Shown here: piece after piece, positions 52,672 through 60,851 of the stretch
Layout of the letters: every line of letters starts with the position of its first letter
Numbering within the stretch: position 1 is the stretch's first letter
NCBI GenBank assembly: GCA_964293305.1
Contig: CAXYYO010000001.1
Location: forward strand, 186,001 to 250,000
Reading direction: 5' to 3'
Length of the DNA stretch: 64,000 nucleotides
From: CALAGJ01 sp964293305
GTDB lineage: Bacteria > Bacteroidota > Bacteroidia > Chitinophagales > Chitinophagaceae
The notes under the pieces: model-generated
Seen by the model: the letters and a program-made list of their open reading frames with translations, nothing else
Databases searched by the model: none
What the model was told of the DNA's origin: nothing
Program-made: the position numbers and the translations under genes

Positions 52672-53088
52672 ATGAGCAATCGTACATTTACAATGATAAA
52701 GCCGGATGCCACAGCTAAAGGCTATACCGGTGCCATATTAGACCGCATCATAAAAGGAGGGTACTCAATAGTAGCTATGAAGTGGACCCGTCTTACAAAA
52801 GAGCAGGCTGGTGCATTTTATGAAGTACATAAGGAGCGTCCATTCTACGATGAATTGGTATCGTTTATGAGCAGTGGAACCATTGTAGCAGCTATATTAG
52901 AAAAAGAGAATGCCGTTGCAGATTTTCGTACACTTATTGGTGCCACGGATCCTTCAAAAGCTGATGCCGGAACAATCAGAAAGGATTTTGCTGCAAGTGT
53001 TGGAGAAAATGCTGTACATGGAAGCGACAGTGATGATAATGCATCTATTGAAGGCTCATTCTTTTTTTCAAAACTGGAGCAGTTTTAA
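52672..53088 (+). CDS. ndk: Nucleoside diphosphate kinase
   Basis: 138 residues, the standard length of NDPK, which balances nucleoside triphosphates by a phospho-His ping-pong reaction. Visible are the N-terminal TFTMIKPDATAKGYTGAIL, KERPFYDELVSFMSSG and the active site NAVHGSDS with His116. A dedicated promoter precedes it and a weak hairpin follows, overlapping the lolD stop on the opposite strand. Confidence 0.97.
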   Translation: MSNRTFTMIKPDATAKGYTGAILDRIIKGGYSIVAMKWTRLTKEQAGAFYEVHKERPFYDELVSFMSSGTIVAAILEKENAVADFRTLIGATDPSKADAGTIRKDFAASVGENAVHGSDSDDNASIEGSFFFSKLEQF

Positions 53089-53109
53089 TTTCAACAAATC
53101 ATTATAATA

Positions 53110-53140
53110 AAAAAATGTAGCCTCAGTGCTGCATTTTTTT
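53110..53140 (+). terminator. Terminator of ndk, probably bidirectional
   Basis: AAAAATGTAG and CTGCATTTTT form a stem with one G-U pair around an 8-base loop, followed by T residues. The stop codon of the convergent lolD gene is at its right edge. Confidence 0.6.
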
Positions 53141-53795
53141 ATGCCTCCACCATAAGACCATCCCTCATATGAAGTGTTCTATTGCTTAATGCTGCAAGCT
53201 CTTCATTGTGTGTAACGATAAGAAATGTCTGATGATAATTTTTTTGTAAGTTTAGAAAAATGCTGTGTAAATCACGTGCATTTGTACTATCCAGGTTGCC
53301 TGTAGGTTCATCCGCAAATACAATATCCGGTTTGTTGATTAGGGCACGGGCAATGGCTACTCGTTGTTGTTCGCCACCGCTAAGGGCTCCGGGCTTATGT
53401 TCTGTACGATGGGAAAGACCTAAGTCATTCAATAATGCCAAAGCCATCTTTTTTGCAGCTGATTTTGAAGTACCAGCCAGCCAGGCAGGGATACACACAT
53501 TTTCCAAGGCAGTAAATTCCGGCAACAAATGATGAAATTGAAAAACAAAACCAATATGCTTGTTTCTAAATGAGGACAGGGCTTTGGAGGAAAGGTTATG
53601 GAGGGGAGTATTGTGTATAGTAATGGAACCGCTATCAGCTTGATCGAGTGTACCAAGAATATGTAGCAAAGTACTTTTGCCAGCTCCAGATGAGCCCACA
53701 ATACTTACCATTTCGCCTTCCTGAATCGTTAGGTCAACTCCCTTGAGTACTTCAACTGAACCATATTTTTTTTGAATTCCTTTTGCTGTCAACAT
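53139..53795 (-). CDS. lolD: ABC transporter ATP-binding protein, LolD-like
   Basis: 218 residues with a complete nucleotide-binding domain: Walker A VGSSGAGKSTLLHILG (residues 33-48), Q-loop FVFQFHHLLPEFTALENV, signature LSGGEQQRVAIARAL, Walker B DIVFADEPTGNLD, and H-loop VTHNEE. FVFQFHHLLPEFTALENV is the LolD-type Q-loop, so it likely powers LolCDE lipoprotein release to the outer membrane; a MacB/FtsE relative is possible. The membrane subunits are not beside it. A TAAGTTTG box lies 17 bp upstream on the minus strand. Confidence 0.85.
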   Translation of the reverse strand: MLTAKGIQKKYGSVEVLKGVDLTIQEGEMVSIVGSSGAGKSTLLHILGTLDQADSGSITIHNTPLHNLSSKALSSFRNKHIGFVFQFHHLLPEFTALENVCIPAWLAGTSKSAAKKMALALLNDLGLSHRTEHKPGALSGGEQQRVAIARALINKPDIVFADEPTGNLDSTNARDLHSIFLNLQKNYHQTFLIVTHNEELAALSNRTLHMRDGLMVEA

Positions 53796-53811
53796 AAAAT
53801 ATAAACTGCCG

Positions 53812-53819
53812 CAAACTTA
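53812..53819 (-). promoter_or_regulatory. -7 box of lolD
   Basis: TAAGTTTG followed by CGGC on the minus strand matches TAnnTTTG, 17 bp before the ATG at 53795. Confidence 0.5.
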
Positions 53820-54012
53820 TTTGTTTACATCAAAACTTATGGCATATTTTGGTTTCCATTTACTCATAATTTTTTTTACTCAGCATGTAATTGACTTTTT
53901 TGTTTAACTACAAACAAACTTGATTAACAGTGGATTCACACTAATTTATTTTGTCTGCTGATCAACTTTGGTATTAAAAACGACTAACAAATCTCTTATA
54001 AAAAAAACTCCA

Positions 54013-54043
54013 TTTGGTTAATCCAACACAACGCTTACTTTTG
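54013..54043 (+). promoter_or_regulatory. Promoter of the DUF2795 gene
   Basis: TTTG (54013-54016), a 19-base spacer, then TACTTTTG (54036-54043) and CGC: a full match to the Bacteroidota promoter, with the ATG at 54061. Confidence 0.75.
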
Positions 54044-54060
54044 CGCAAAATTTTAAAACA

Positions 54061-54282
54061 ATGTTTTGGAGTTTAGAATTAGCAAGCTACTTGGAAGATG
54101 CACCTTGGCCAGCATCCAAAGATGAATTAATTGACTATGCCATAAGGAGCGGAGCTCCAATTGAGGTTGTAGAAAATCTGCAAGAATTGGACGATGAAGG
54201 TGAAATGTATGAAAGCATTGAGGATATATGGCCAGACTATCCAAGCCAAGAAGATTTTCTCTTTAATGAAGATGAATATTAA
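54061..54282 (+). CDS. Small acidic DUF2795 protein
   Basis: 73 residues. LASYLEDAPWPASKDELIDYAIRSGAPIEVVENLQEL fits DUF2795, a short helical domain found in many bacteria with no known function (PASKDELxxxAxxxGAPxEVVExLxxL pattern). The C-terminal part is very acidic (EDIWPDYPSQEDFLFNEDEY). It has its own strong promoter and a perfect terminator, so it is a real monocistronic gene and probably well expressed. Confidence 0.88.
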   Translation: MFWSLELASYLEDAPWPASKDELIDYAIRSGAPIEVVENLQELDDEGEMYESIEDIWPDYPSQEDFLFNEDEY

Positions 54283-54300
54283 AAAAAAATATTTTGATAC

Positions 54301-54327
54301 CCCGCACAATTGTGCGGGATTTTTTTT
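54301..54327 (+). terminator. Terminator of the DUF2795 gene
   Basis: CCCGCACAATTGTGCGGG is a perfect 18-bp palindrome followed by ATTTTTTTT. Confidence 0.9.
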
Positions 54328-54465
54328 AGGAAAAATTGTGATGTAAATCAGTTTTATAAGCATACACAGCTCCGTTTTCAAAACTAAATAAAAGATAACA
54401 CAGGTGGATTCTGTATTTCCTCAATGCCCATACTTTTTTTGATTAATATGATTTCTTATTAAAAA

Positions 54466-54479
54466 AGACCGAATGGTAT
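54466..54479. promoter_or_regulatory. Candidate TetR operator 1, in the tetR promoter
   Basis: AGACCGAATGGTAT is an imperfect version (4 of 6 arm pairs) of the perfect dyad AGACCA-AA-TGGTCT found after the tetR gene. It lies 10 bases upstream of the tetR -7 box, a normal position for autoregulation. Confidence 0.55.
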
Positions 54480-54488
54480 ATTTTACCC

Positions 54489-54496
54489 TATATTTG
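54489..54496 (+). promoter_or_regulatory. -7 box of tetR
   Basis: TATATTTG, exact TAnnTTTG, followed by CATTATTC; the ATG is at 54514, 18 bases downstream. Confidence 0.65.
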
Positions 54497-54513
54497 CATT
54501 ATTCAGTAAGAAA

Positions 54514-55110
54514 ATGAAACAGTCTAAAGCGGAACAGACACAACAATTCATTATAGAAAAATCAGCTCCTATATTCAATGAAAAGGGATTTGCTGGCACA
54601 TCTATGAATGATATAATAGAAGCAACAGGGCTTAGTAAAGGTTGTATATATGGCAATTTCGAAAACAAGGATGCAATAGGGCTTTCTGCTTTTGATCAAA
54701 ATTATAAAACAATTGTGTCGTACTTAAGATTGCAAATGGATATTAGACCTCATACAATCGATAAATTATTGGTTTACCCAAACACATATAGAATTTTCTT
54801 GGAATTACCCTTTTTAAAAGCAGGATGTCCTATATTAAATACTTCTACAGAAGCTGATGACACCCATCCTTTACTAAGAAAAAAAGCTATGGAAGCACTT
54901 AGATTTTGGAAAAACTCCATTGAAAAATTAGTGGAAACAGGCATTAAAAGAAATGAAATCAAACTTACAGCAAATGCAAATGAGTTTTCTTATATTTTAA
55001 TGTCATTAATAGAAGGTGCCATGATGCAATCAAAAGTTACTGGAAATTCAGAAGCCCTTGTTGTATCAATGAATTATTTGGAAAAAATGATTTACGATTT
55101 GAGGGTGTAA
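54514..55110 (+). CDS. TetR/AcrR family transcriptional regulator
   Basis: 198 residues. The N-terminal HTH is typical: FIIEKSAPIFNEKGFAGTSMNDIIEATGLSKGCIYGNFENKDAI (residues 12-55). The C-terminal ligand domain has TetR_C-like GCPILNTSTEADDTHPLLRKKA, the form seen in regulators such as those of the YxaF/LmrA and NemR/ComR-like groups. It probably represses itself and the downstream genes through the GACC..GGTC dyads at 54466 and 55130. The ligand is unknown; the adjacent thiolase remnant suggests a lipid or acyl-CoA signal, an inference. Confidence 0.92.
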   Translation: MKQSKAEQTQQFIIEKSAPIFNEKGFAGTSMNDIIEATGLSKGCIYGNFENKDAIGLSAFDQNYKTIVSYLRLQMDIRPHTIDKLLVYPNTYRIFLELPFLKAGCPILNTSTEADDTHPLLRKKAMEALRFWKNSIEKLVETGIKRNEIKLTANANEFSYILMSLIEGAMMQSKVTGNSEALVVSMNYLEKMIYDLRV

Positions 55111-55129
55111 AAAAATTTTAGCAAAAAAA

Positions 55130-55143
55130 AGACCAAATGGTCT
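55130..55143. promoter_or_regulatory. Candidate TetR operator 2, before the thiolase remnant
   Basis: AGACCA-AA-TGGTCT, a perfect dyad with 6-bp arms and a 2-base spacer, 20 bp after the tetR stop. It shares GACC..ATGGT with operator 1. Confidence 0.6.
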
Positions 55144-55145
55144 AT

Positions 55146-55447
55146 AAACTATGTCAAAAGATGGAAATTAAAACAGTAGCATCTTTTTTGGATTTTTTTG
55201 AAATCAACGAAGCGTATGCAGCAGTGGTCTTAGCGAATCGAAAAATCCTTGATTTAGATACTAATAAAATAAATATTTATGGAGGAGTAGTTGCAATAGG
55301 TCATCCATTAGCGGCTTTCTGGTGCTAGAATTATTTGCACATTGATTTCAGTTTTAAAAACAAGAAAACGGCAAATTTGGTGTGGCTTCCATTTGCAATG
55401 GAGACGGTGGTGCTTCAGCAATTGTAATTGAGAACATAAATCATTAA
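55146..55447 (+). pseudogene. Decayed acetyl-CoA acetyltransferase (thiolase), C-terminal remnant
   Basis: Only the last third of a thiolase survives. FFEINEAYAAVVLANRKIL and NIYGGVVAIGHPLAA are in one frame to about 55316. Reading then needs removal of one T (in GCTTTCT) to continue SGARIICTLISVLK, and of one A (in AAAAACAAG near 55360) to continue QENGKFGVASICNG and DGGASAIVIENINH to the stop at 55445-55447. The catalytic His (GHPL) and Cys (SICNGDGGAS) are still recognisable. The N-terminal two-thirds with the nucleophile Cys are missing. An ATG at 55150 just after the operator may be the original start fused by deletion. It is not a copy of the intact thiolase at 16018. Confidence 0.82.
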
Positions 55448-55459
55448 AATTCAAATACT

Positions 55460-56548
55460 ATGCATACAACTTATTTAGTAAGTACTAAAAAGCAATTTGA
55501 GTATTACAAAATGCTTGGAGAAAAAACAATTGCACAATTACCTGACGATAAAATATTTTGGCAATACAATAATGCAAGCAATAGCATAGCAGTCATCGTA
55601 AAACATTTGAGCGGAAATATGTTATCCCGTTGGACAGATTTTTTGAATGCTGATGGAGAAAAGGAGTGGAGAAATCGGGATAAAGAATTTGAAAATGATT
55701 TTAAAACTAAGGATGAAATAATTCTGATGTGGGATGATGGTTGGAACTGCCTTTTCAATGCATTCAATGCATTAAAAGATGAAGATTTTTCTAAAATAAT
55801 CTATATACGGAATCAGGCTCATTCAATAACAGATGCCATAAACCGACAATTGGCTCATTATTCATATCATATTGGGCAGATTGTTTTTATTGGGAAAATG
55901 ATTTGCAACGGCGAGTGGATGTCACTTTCTATTCCAAAAGGAAATTCAAAAACTTTCAATGAAGAAAAATTTTCTAGCGAAAAAAATAATGGACATTATA
56001 CAGATGAGGAAATAAGAAAACATAATAATATGAAAAAGAGTGAAATAATAAGCAGACTAAAAACAGCACATTCCACATTTTGTGAATCTGCGTTTCAATT
56101 GCCAAATCCAACATTCGCCATTGGCGAAAAATGGTCTGTTTCTCAGAATGTAGACCATATTAATATCTCATTAAAGCGCTTGGGCGCATTTTTAGGATTA
56201 CCAAAATCTGATATTAGAAAACTATATGGCACCCCGGAAAGCGCATCAATGACCTACAATGAACTAACCAATATTTATCTTCAAGCCATTTCAAATGGTA
56301 CAAAAGCAACCGCTCCATTTATTCCGGAATTAAATCCTGATGGAAATATTGAATCACTCATTAGTCAAGGTAAAAATTGGCTTGAGGTATTAACTTCAAC
56401 TCTGCAGAATTGGTCTGAAGAAGAATTGGATCTATACAATTGTCCACATCCGGCACTAGGATTAATTACCATCAGAGAAATACTTTATTTCACAATTTAT
56501 CACGTACAGCATCATGATAAAATAATTAAAAAAAATGCTGGTAAATGA
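55460..56548 (+). CDS. Two-domain DinB-superfamily protein (DUF1572 + DinB_2 fusion)
   Basis: 362 residues. Residues 1-150 form a DUF1572/DinB-like four-helix bundle with metal-type His at VKHLSGNML (about residue 48) and HYSYHIGQIVFI (about 137-148). A linker with MSLSIPKGNSKTFNEEKF follows, then a second DinB_2-like bundle from about 190, with WSVSQNVDHINIS and FTIYHVQHHDKII carrying the His triad. DinB/YfiT-like proteins bind divalent metal and often act as thiol (bacillithiol/mycothiol) transferases. Two bundles fused end to end are less common. It overlaps the following GNAT by 4 bp. Confidence 0.83.
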   Translation: MHTTYLVSTKKQFEYYKMLGEKTIAQLPDDKIFWQYNNASNSIAVIVKHLSGNMLSRWTDFLNADGEKEWRNRDKEFENDFKTKDEIILMWDDGWNCLFNAFNALKDEDFSKIIYIRNQAHSITDAINRQLAHYSYHIGQIVFIGKMICNGEWMSLSIPKGNSKTFNEEKFSSEKNNGHYTDEEIRKHNNMKKSEIISRLKTAHSTFCESAFQLPNPTFAIGEKWSVSQNVDHINISLKRLGAFLGLPKSDIRKLYGTPESASMTYNELTNIYLQAISNGTKATAPFIPELNPDGNIESLISQGKNWLEVLTSTLQNWSEEELDLYNCPHPALGLITIREILYFTIYHVQHHDKIIKKNAGK

Positions 56549-57075
56549 TGCAAATAAAAATTGAAAACTTTCGAATTGAGCATACTACAAATAAGGATTT
56601 GGATACTATATACTGGCTATTTGATGAAGCAATTGAGTACATAAAAAAAAATAATTACGTGGGATGGACCACCTATGACAAAAACTTCATCAGAATGGAT
56701 ATAGAAAAAAAACTTCAATACAAGATTACTACTCATAATGACATATTATGCATTTTTAGTATTTGTTATTCTGATGAAATAATTTGGAGACAAATGGAAA
56801 AAGAAGATGCCCTCTATCTGCATAGAATTGTTGTAAATCCACTTTATAAAGGGCAAAAGCAATTTGAAAAAATCTTGAACTGGTCTAAAAAATTCGCTAT
56901 TGAAAAAAGTTTGAAATACATACGTATGGATACTTGGGCAGAAAATTCAAACATCGTCAATTATTACAAGGAATTTGGATTTAAACAAATTGAAGATTTT
57001 ACCACCCCAAACACTCCAAAACTTCCAGAACAACATCGAAACCTTAAAGTGGCATTATTGGAAATGAAATTATAG
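56545..57075 (+). CDS. GNAT family N-acetyltransferase
   Basis: 176 residues. The GNAT core is present: ITTHNDILCIFSICYSDEIIW, DALYLHRIVVNPLYKGQKQFEKILNWSKKFAIEKSLKYIRMDTWAENSNIVNYYKEFGFKQIEDF, with the acetyl-CoA loop written YKGQKQF and the late NxxxxxxYxxxGF helix of the family. Substrate unknown. Its start overlaps the stop of the DinB-fusion gene by 4 bp (ATGA), and the next gene follows after 17 bp: a tight operon. Confidence 0.87.
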   Translation: MMQIKIENFRIEHTTNKDLDTIYWLFDEAIEYIKKNNYVGWTTYDKNFIRMDIEKKLQYKITTHNDILCIFSICYSDEIIWRQMEKEDALYLHRIVVNPLYKGQKQFEKILNWSKKFAIEKSLKYIRMDTWAENSNIVNYYKEFGFKQIEDFTTPNTPKLPEQHRNLKVALLEMKL

Positions 57076-57092
57076 TTTTTTAATACACAAAA

Positions 57093-57626
57093 ATGCAACA
57101 AGAAAAATGGTTTAATAGAGAATTTAATTTTGAAAATGAGCAAAATATTTTTCCTGGTATTTTAGAAAGACTATCCGGTACGCCAGTACGATTAGAAGAA
57201 AAAGTAAAAGCAGTAGCTGGACAAATTTTGACATTTTCTTTAAATAACTCATGGTCTATAAAAGAAAATATGGGGCATTTAATTGACCTTGAACCACTTT
57301 GGCAAGGAAGACTTGATGATATAATAAATAATCAAGTAGAACTACGGTCTACTGATTTGCAAAACACTAAAACCAATTTTGCAAATCATAATGATAAATC
57401 AATACAAGAGCTGCTATCCGAATTTAGAAACATAAGGGAGCAAACCATAAATAAACTTCTATCCCTTGATGATGCTACTGTTTTTAAATGGGCACTTCAT
57501 CCTAGGTTAAAATCTCCAATGAGAACAATGGATCTTTTCTTATTCGTAGCCGAACATGACGATCATCACTTGGCAAGGATTACTGAGATACTAAAAACAA
57601 ACAATTTAAAAAAATACTATGATTAA
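57093..57626 (+). CDS. DinB family protein
   Basis: 177 residues, a single DinB_2 bundle: LNNSWSIKENMGHLIDLEPLWQGRLDDI with one His (residue about 61) and LFLFVAEHDDHHLARITEIL with the remaining His residues (about 160-165), the metal-binding triad of the superfamily. It is distinct in sequence from the second domain of the fusion protein at 55460. Possible role in thiol-dependent detoxification is inferred from the family. It overlaps the following ApbA gene by 8 bp. Confidence 0.86.
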   Translation: MQQEKWFNREFNFENEQNIFPGILERLSGTPVRLEEKVKAVAGQILTFSLNNSWSIKENMGHLIDLEPLWQGRLDDIINNQVELRSTDLQNTKTNFANHNDKSIQELLSEFRNIREQTINKLLSLDDATVFKWALHPRLKSPMRTMDLFLFVAEHDDHHLARITEILKTNNLKKYYD

Positions 57627-58575
57627 AACAAAAAAAACAAGAATTGCAATTGCCGGCATTGGTGGTATAGGTGGTTATATAGGCGGGAAATTAGCTCATC
57701 ATTATTTCAATTCTGAAAGTATAGAAATTATATTTATTGCAAGGGGAGAAGTGGCTGAGGCGATTAACAAAAATGGACTATACCTAAATTCCAACGATAT
57801 TTCTTATACCTGTGTACCAACTATAACTTCTGAAGATCCAAAAGAAATTGGAATAATTGATATTCTAATTGTTTGTACAAAATCCTTTTCGGTTGAAGCC
57901 CTTTTCAAAAAATATGACAAAATCCTATCTCCGGATGTAACAGTAATTACAACTCAAAATACAGTTAATGGTAAAGAAACGATAACTCCATTTTTGCCTG
58001 TTGGAGCCACGTTAATGGAAGGAAGCATTTATATAGCCTCTAATATTATTGAACCAGGAAGAATTAAGCATATTAGTGGCCCATCAAAATTCTTTTTTGG
58101 ATTAGATAATGAGAACAATAGTAAAGGCCACGAAACTGCAAAAATTCTTAACGATGCAGGCGTAGATACAACTTATGCCACAAATATAAAATCTGTTTTA
58201 TGGAAGAAATTTATGTTTATTTCTCCTGCAGCTATTGTTGCAGCTATATTCCAAATATCTTTTTCTGAAATATTGGGATCGACAAAATATGAAATACTCT
58301 ATATCAATTTAATCACAGAATTAATGCAATTGGCAAAAGCGAAAAAGATTGACTTTGATGGGAAAACTGTAATAAATAATATGAATTTATTAAGCAATTT
58401 TAAAGGCAAAATAAAAGCTTCATTTCAACTAGATCTCGAAGGCAATAAGCCTTCAGAAATAAATACTTTGGTAAAATATGTAATTAACGAAAGTAAAAGA
58501 TATCATTTGCTAACGCCTTTTTATGAAAATTCCTTCAATGATTTGAACAAGAAATACAGCTTGAATCAAATGTAA
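57619..58575 (+). CDS. Ketopantoate reductase family (ApbA/PanE) oxidoreductase
   Basis: 318 residues. The N-terminal NADPH loop IAIAGIGGIGGYIGGKLAHHY (GxGGxGG), DILIVCTKSFSVEAL, ITTQNTVNGKETI and the C-terminal helical domain with VLWKKFMFISPAA match ApbA/PanE, which reduces 2-dehydropantoate to pantoate in coenzyme A synthesis. Active-site Lys of the KxxW/K segment (LWKKF) is present. Paralogues with unknown substrates are common, and the context with DinB and GNAT genes does not point to pantothenate, so panE is not asserted. Confidence 0.87.
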   Translation: MIKTKKTRIAIAGIGGIGGYIGGKLAHHYFNSESIEIIFIARGEVAEAINKNGLYLNSNDISYTCVPTITSEDPKEIGIIDILIVCTKSFSVEALFKKYDKILSPDVTVITTQNTVNGKETITPFLPVGATLMEGSIYIASNIIEPGRIKHISGPSKFFFGLDNENNSKGHETAKILNDAGVDTTYATNIKSVLWKKFMFISPAAIVAAIFQISFSEILGSTKYEILYINLITELMQLAKAKKIDFDGKTVINNMNLLSNFKGKIKASFQLDLEGNKPSEINTLVKYVINESKRYHLLTPFYENSFNDLNKKYSLNQM

Positions 58576-58673
58576 GTAAAGAAAATATACATTCTTTACA
58601 TGACACAGCACTGTTCAAGGAAATTATAAAAATATCTTCCTTAAAATGCAAATTTTATAATAAATATGAATTT

Positions 58674-59138
58674 TTATTCTTCCTCTTCAAGTGCCAAGGC
58701 GGCTGCGGCAAGTTCCATTGCTTTTTGGCGTGCTTCCTCCCTGTTTTCTTCTGTACTTTTTCTAAACATAAAAGCATTCCATACATGGTCGATAGCATAT
58801 TCAGAAAAAATCTCCATATCGTTTTCATCTAAAGCAATCCAACTATTTTTTCTGCTTAAATCGCTAGTGATTTTGCTTGTATTTTTTGGGTGTGCAATCC
58901 AAATTTTACTTCTATCGTGTATGGCAGGAAGTACATCTTTTAAAATTCCATTGAGCTGATGCTGATTTACAGCAAACAACAAAGCAAAGTCAATTTTTTT
59001 AGAGCATAACAGTGGTGTTACACTTTTAGAATAGGACAACTTTGCAAAGCATTTTTCAATTGTAGAGGGAAGGCCCTGAATCAATAGATTTTTTTCATCT
59101 TTTAATTCCAGCTTCTCTAAAAGATTTCCAATAATCAT
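58674..59138 (-). CDS. Conserved protein, DUF3052-like
   Basis: 154 residues. NLLEKLELKDEKNLLIQGLPSTIEKCF at the start and the later DRSKIWIAHPKNTSKITSDLSRKNSW plus EYAIDHVWNAFMFRK resemble DUF3052 proteins (alternating strand pattern with IWIAxPK and DxVWxAxxFR). The C-terminus is a helical, Glu/Ala-rich tail (EEARQKAMELAAAALALEEEE). Its function is unknown. It is convergent with the ApbA gene and 100 bp downstream of the M48 protease gene on the same strand. Confidence 0.62.
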   Translation of the reverse strand: MIIGNLLEKLELKDEKNLLIQGLPSTIEKCFAKLSYSKSVTPLLCSKKIDFALLFAVNQHQLNGILKDVLPAIHDRSKIWIAHPKNTSKITSDLSRKNSWIALDENDMEIFSEYAIDHVWNAFMFRKSTEENREEARQKAMELAAAALALEEEE

Positions 59139-59238
59139 CTGCGGAGTAAAATTTTTTTAATGTGATGGGGTTGCAAAAGTAAGCATAATTATTGCAATAA
59201 ACCAAATAAAATTCAATGCCAGCCTGTATTACAGGGTT

Positions 59239-60054
59239 TTAATGTTTCTGAATAGGCTTGTAATATTTTAAAGCCTGAGGCATAAGTTTTTGTATTTCAG
59301 CTATTCTGGATGCATCAGATGGGTGCGTACTTAAAAATTCAGGTGGTTTTTGGCCCCCACTTAAATTACCCATTCTTTGCCAAAAAGGAACGGCCTCCTG
59401 AGGATTATAACCAGCCATTGCAGCTAAGTACAATCCATAATGATCAGCCTCTAATTCATCTCTTCTGCTAAAGGGAAGCATTATACCAATCTGTGAACCT
59501 ACACCATAAGCGTTCATAAATAGATTCTGTGTTTCAGCTGGTTTATTTGATACGGCTACTGCTAATGCTACACCACCCAATTGTTGAACTAAACCTTGAC
59601 TCATTCTTTCTCGACCATGATCTCCTAGTGCATGCATGATTTCATGACCCATTACCACTGCAAGAGCAGCTTCATTTTGTGCCACAGGCAATAAACCTGT
59701 GTAAACAACAACTTTACCACCCGGCATACACCAAGCATTTATTTCTTTACTATCTACTAAATTAAATTCCCATTTATAATCAGGCAATTGATCAGTAGCA
59801 CCCATTTCAGCATATAAAGTAGGCACTGCCTTTGCTATTCTACTGCCAACTCGCTGTACCATCTCCGCATCTTTGCTTGCAGAACTACTTACAATTCTAC
59901 TTTCAGAAAGAAACTGACGATACTGTTGCTGAGCCATATTCTCAATATCTGCCTTGGGAACCAACGCTAATTGAGACCTGCCAGTTAATGGATTTGTTTG
60001 GCAACCAGACAAAACAACAGCGGCAAATGAAATGGATACGAGTAACTTACGCAT
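59239..60054 (-). CDS. M48 family metalloprotease lipoprotein (Oma1/LoiP-like)
   Basis: 271 residues from the ATG at 60054; the longer frame to 60189 runs into plsY. The lipobox is LSGC (Cys18), and NPLTGRSQLALVP follows, typical of outer-membrane LoiP/YcaL-type M48 proteases. The zinc site is HEIMHALGDH (HExxH) with the third ligand Glu in RRDELEADHYGL, and HPSDASRIAEIQKL is the family C-terminal motif. It probably degrades misfolded envelope proteins. It lies 68 bp after plsY on the same strand. Confidence 0.93.
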   Translation of the reverse strand: MRKLLVSISFAAVVLSGCQTNPLTGRSQLALVPKADIENMAQQQYRQFLSESRIVSSSASKDAEMVQRVGSRIAKAVPTLYAEMGATDQLPDYKWEFNLVDSKEINAWCMPGGKVVVYTGLLPVAQNEAALAVVMGHEIMHALGDHGRERMSQGLVQQLGGVALAVAVSNKPAETQNLFMNAYGVGSQIGIMLPFSRRDELEADHYGLYLAAMAGYNPQEAVPFWQRMGNLSGGQKPPEFLSTHPSDASRIAEIQKLMPQALKYYKPIQKH

Positions 60055-60121
60055 AATCATATTTTTTTGATTGAGAAAACAAGTTTTATACCAGCTAAAA
60101 ATTAAAAGGATTGAAATCCTG

Positions 60122-60772
60122 TTAATCCTTTCTGCGAAATCTTTTTCTATTCCTATTTTTAAGCATAGAAACTTTACTTTCTGTGCCATTTAATATTCTA
60201 TTGATATTTTTTTGATGCGTTAGAATTACTAATAAAGCTACCGCTACAGAAAAAATTCGGTATAATGTAACTTCATCATTGAAAATAAAAAGGATAAATA
60301 CGGCAAAAGCAACTCCAGACAAAATTGAACTCAAAGAAACAAATCTGGTAAGATAAAGCACCAATAAAAAAACACCCACACAGCATACGGCTACTATTGG
60401 CTGAATGGCCAGTATCATCCCAAATAATGTAGCCACTCCTTTACCACCTCTAAAGCCTGCCCAAATTGGAAATATATGTCCAATAACTGCAGAGAGTCCA
60501 AGACCAATCATAAAATTTGTTCGGGTCCATTCATCATCAAAATATTGTGGTAGTAAAACAAAAAGTGAAGTTCCAATAAGGCCTTTCAAAACATCCACAA
60601 TCATTACAGCTGTACCCCATTTAGGACCAAGTACTCTATACGTATTTGTAGCACCGGCATTGCCGCTACCATAGTCACGTATATCTATATCGAAAAAATA
60701 TTTACTTACCCATACTGCTGTCGGTATTGACCCAATCAGATAAGAAACAATTACAAGTAAAACTTCCTGCAT
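60122..60772 (-). CDS. plsY: Glycerol-3-phosphate acyltransferase (PlsY)
   Basis: 216 residues from the ATG at 60772 (a TTG two codons earlier is not preferred). PlsY transfers the acyl group of acyl-phosphate to glycerol-3-phosphate, the first step of membrane phospholipid synthesis. Five or more hydrophobic segments and the loop motifs SYLIGSIPTAVW, DYGSGNAGATNTYRVLG, KG and GHIFPIWAGFRGGKGVAT are all present. A TATATTTG box is 42 bp upstream. A basic tail (KNRNRKRFRRKD) is unusual but minor. Confidence 0.94.
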   Translation of the reverse strand: MQEVLLVIVSYLIGSIPTAVWVSKYFFDIDIRDYGSGNAGATNTYRVLGPKWGTAVMIVDVLKGLIGTSLFVLLPQYFDDEWTRTNFMIGLGLSAVIGHIFPIWAGFRGGKGVATLFGMILAIQPIVAVCCVGVFLLVLYLTRFVSLSSILSGVAFAVFILFIFNDEVTLYRIFSVAVALLVILTHQKNINRILNGTESKVSMLKNRNRKRFRRKD

Positions 60773-60813
60773 TATCAAGCGGAATACCGCATTTTTGATT
60801 AAAGAAAAGAATG

Positions 60814-60821
60814 CAAATATA
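60814..60821 (-). promoter_or_regulatory. -7 box of plsY
   Basis: TATATTTG on the minus strand, exact TAnnTTTG, followed by CATTC; 42 bp before the ATG at 60772 and within the gap after prmA. Confidence 0.55.
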
Positions 60822-60851
60822 CGAAAATTGAAAACTGCAATATTTATGCAT

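Noticed and set aside
55146..55447. A short intact thiolase-like gene at 55137-55328
   Set aside because: It is a frameshifted C-terminal fragment without the nucleophile Cys; conserved motifs continue in other frames.
60055..60189. Extended N-terminus of the M48 protease
   Set aside because: It overlaps the end of plsY and places residues before a clear lipoprotein signal.
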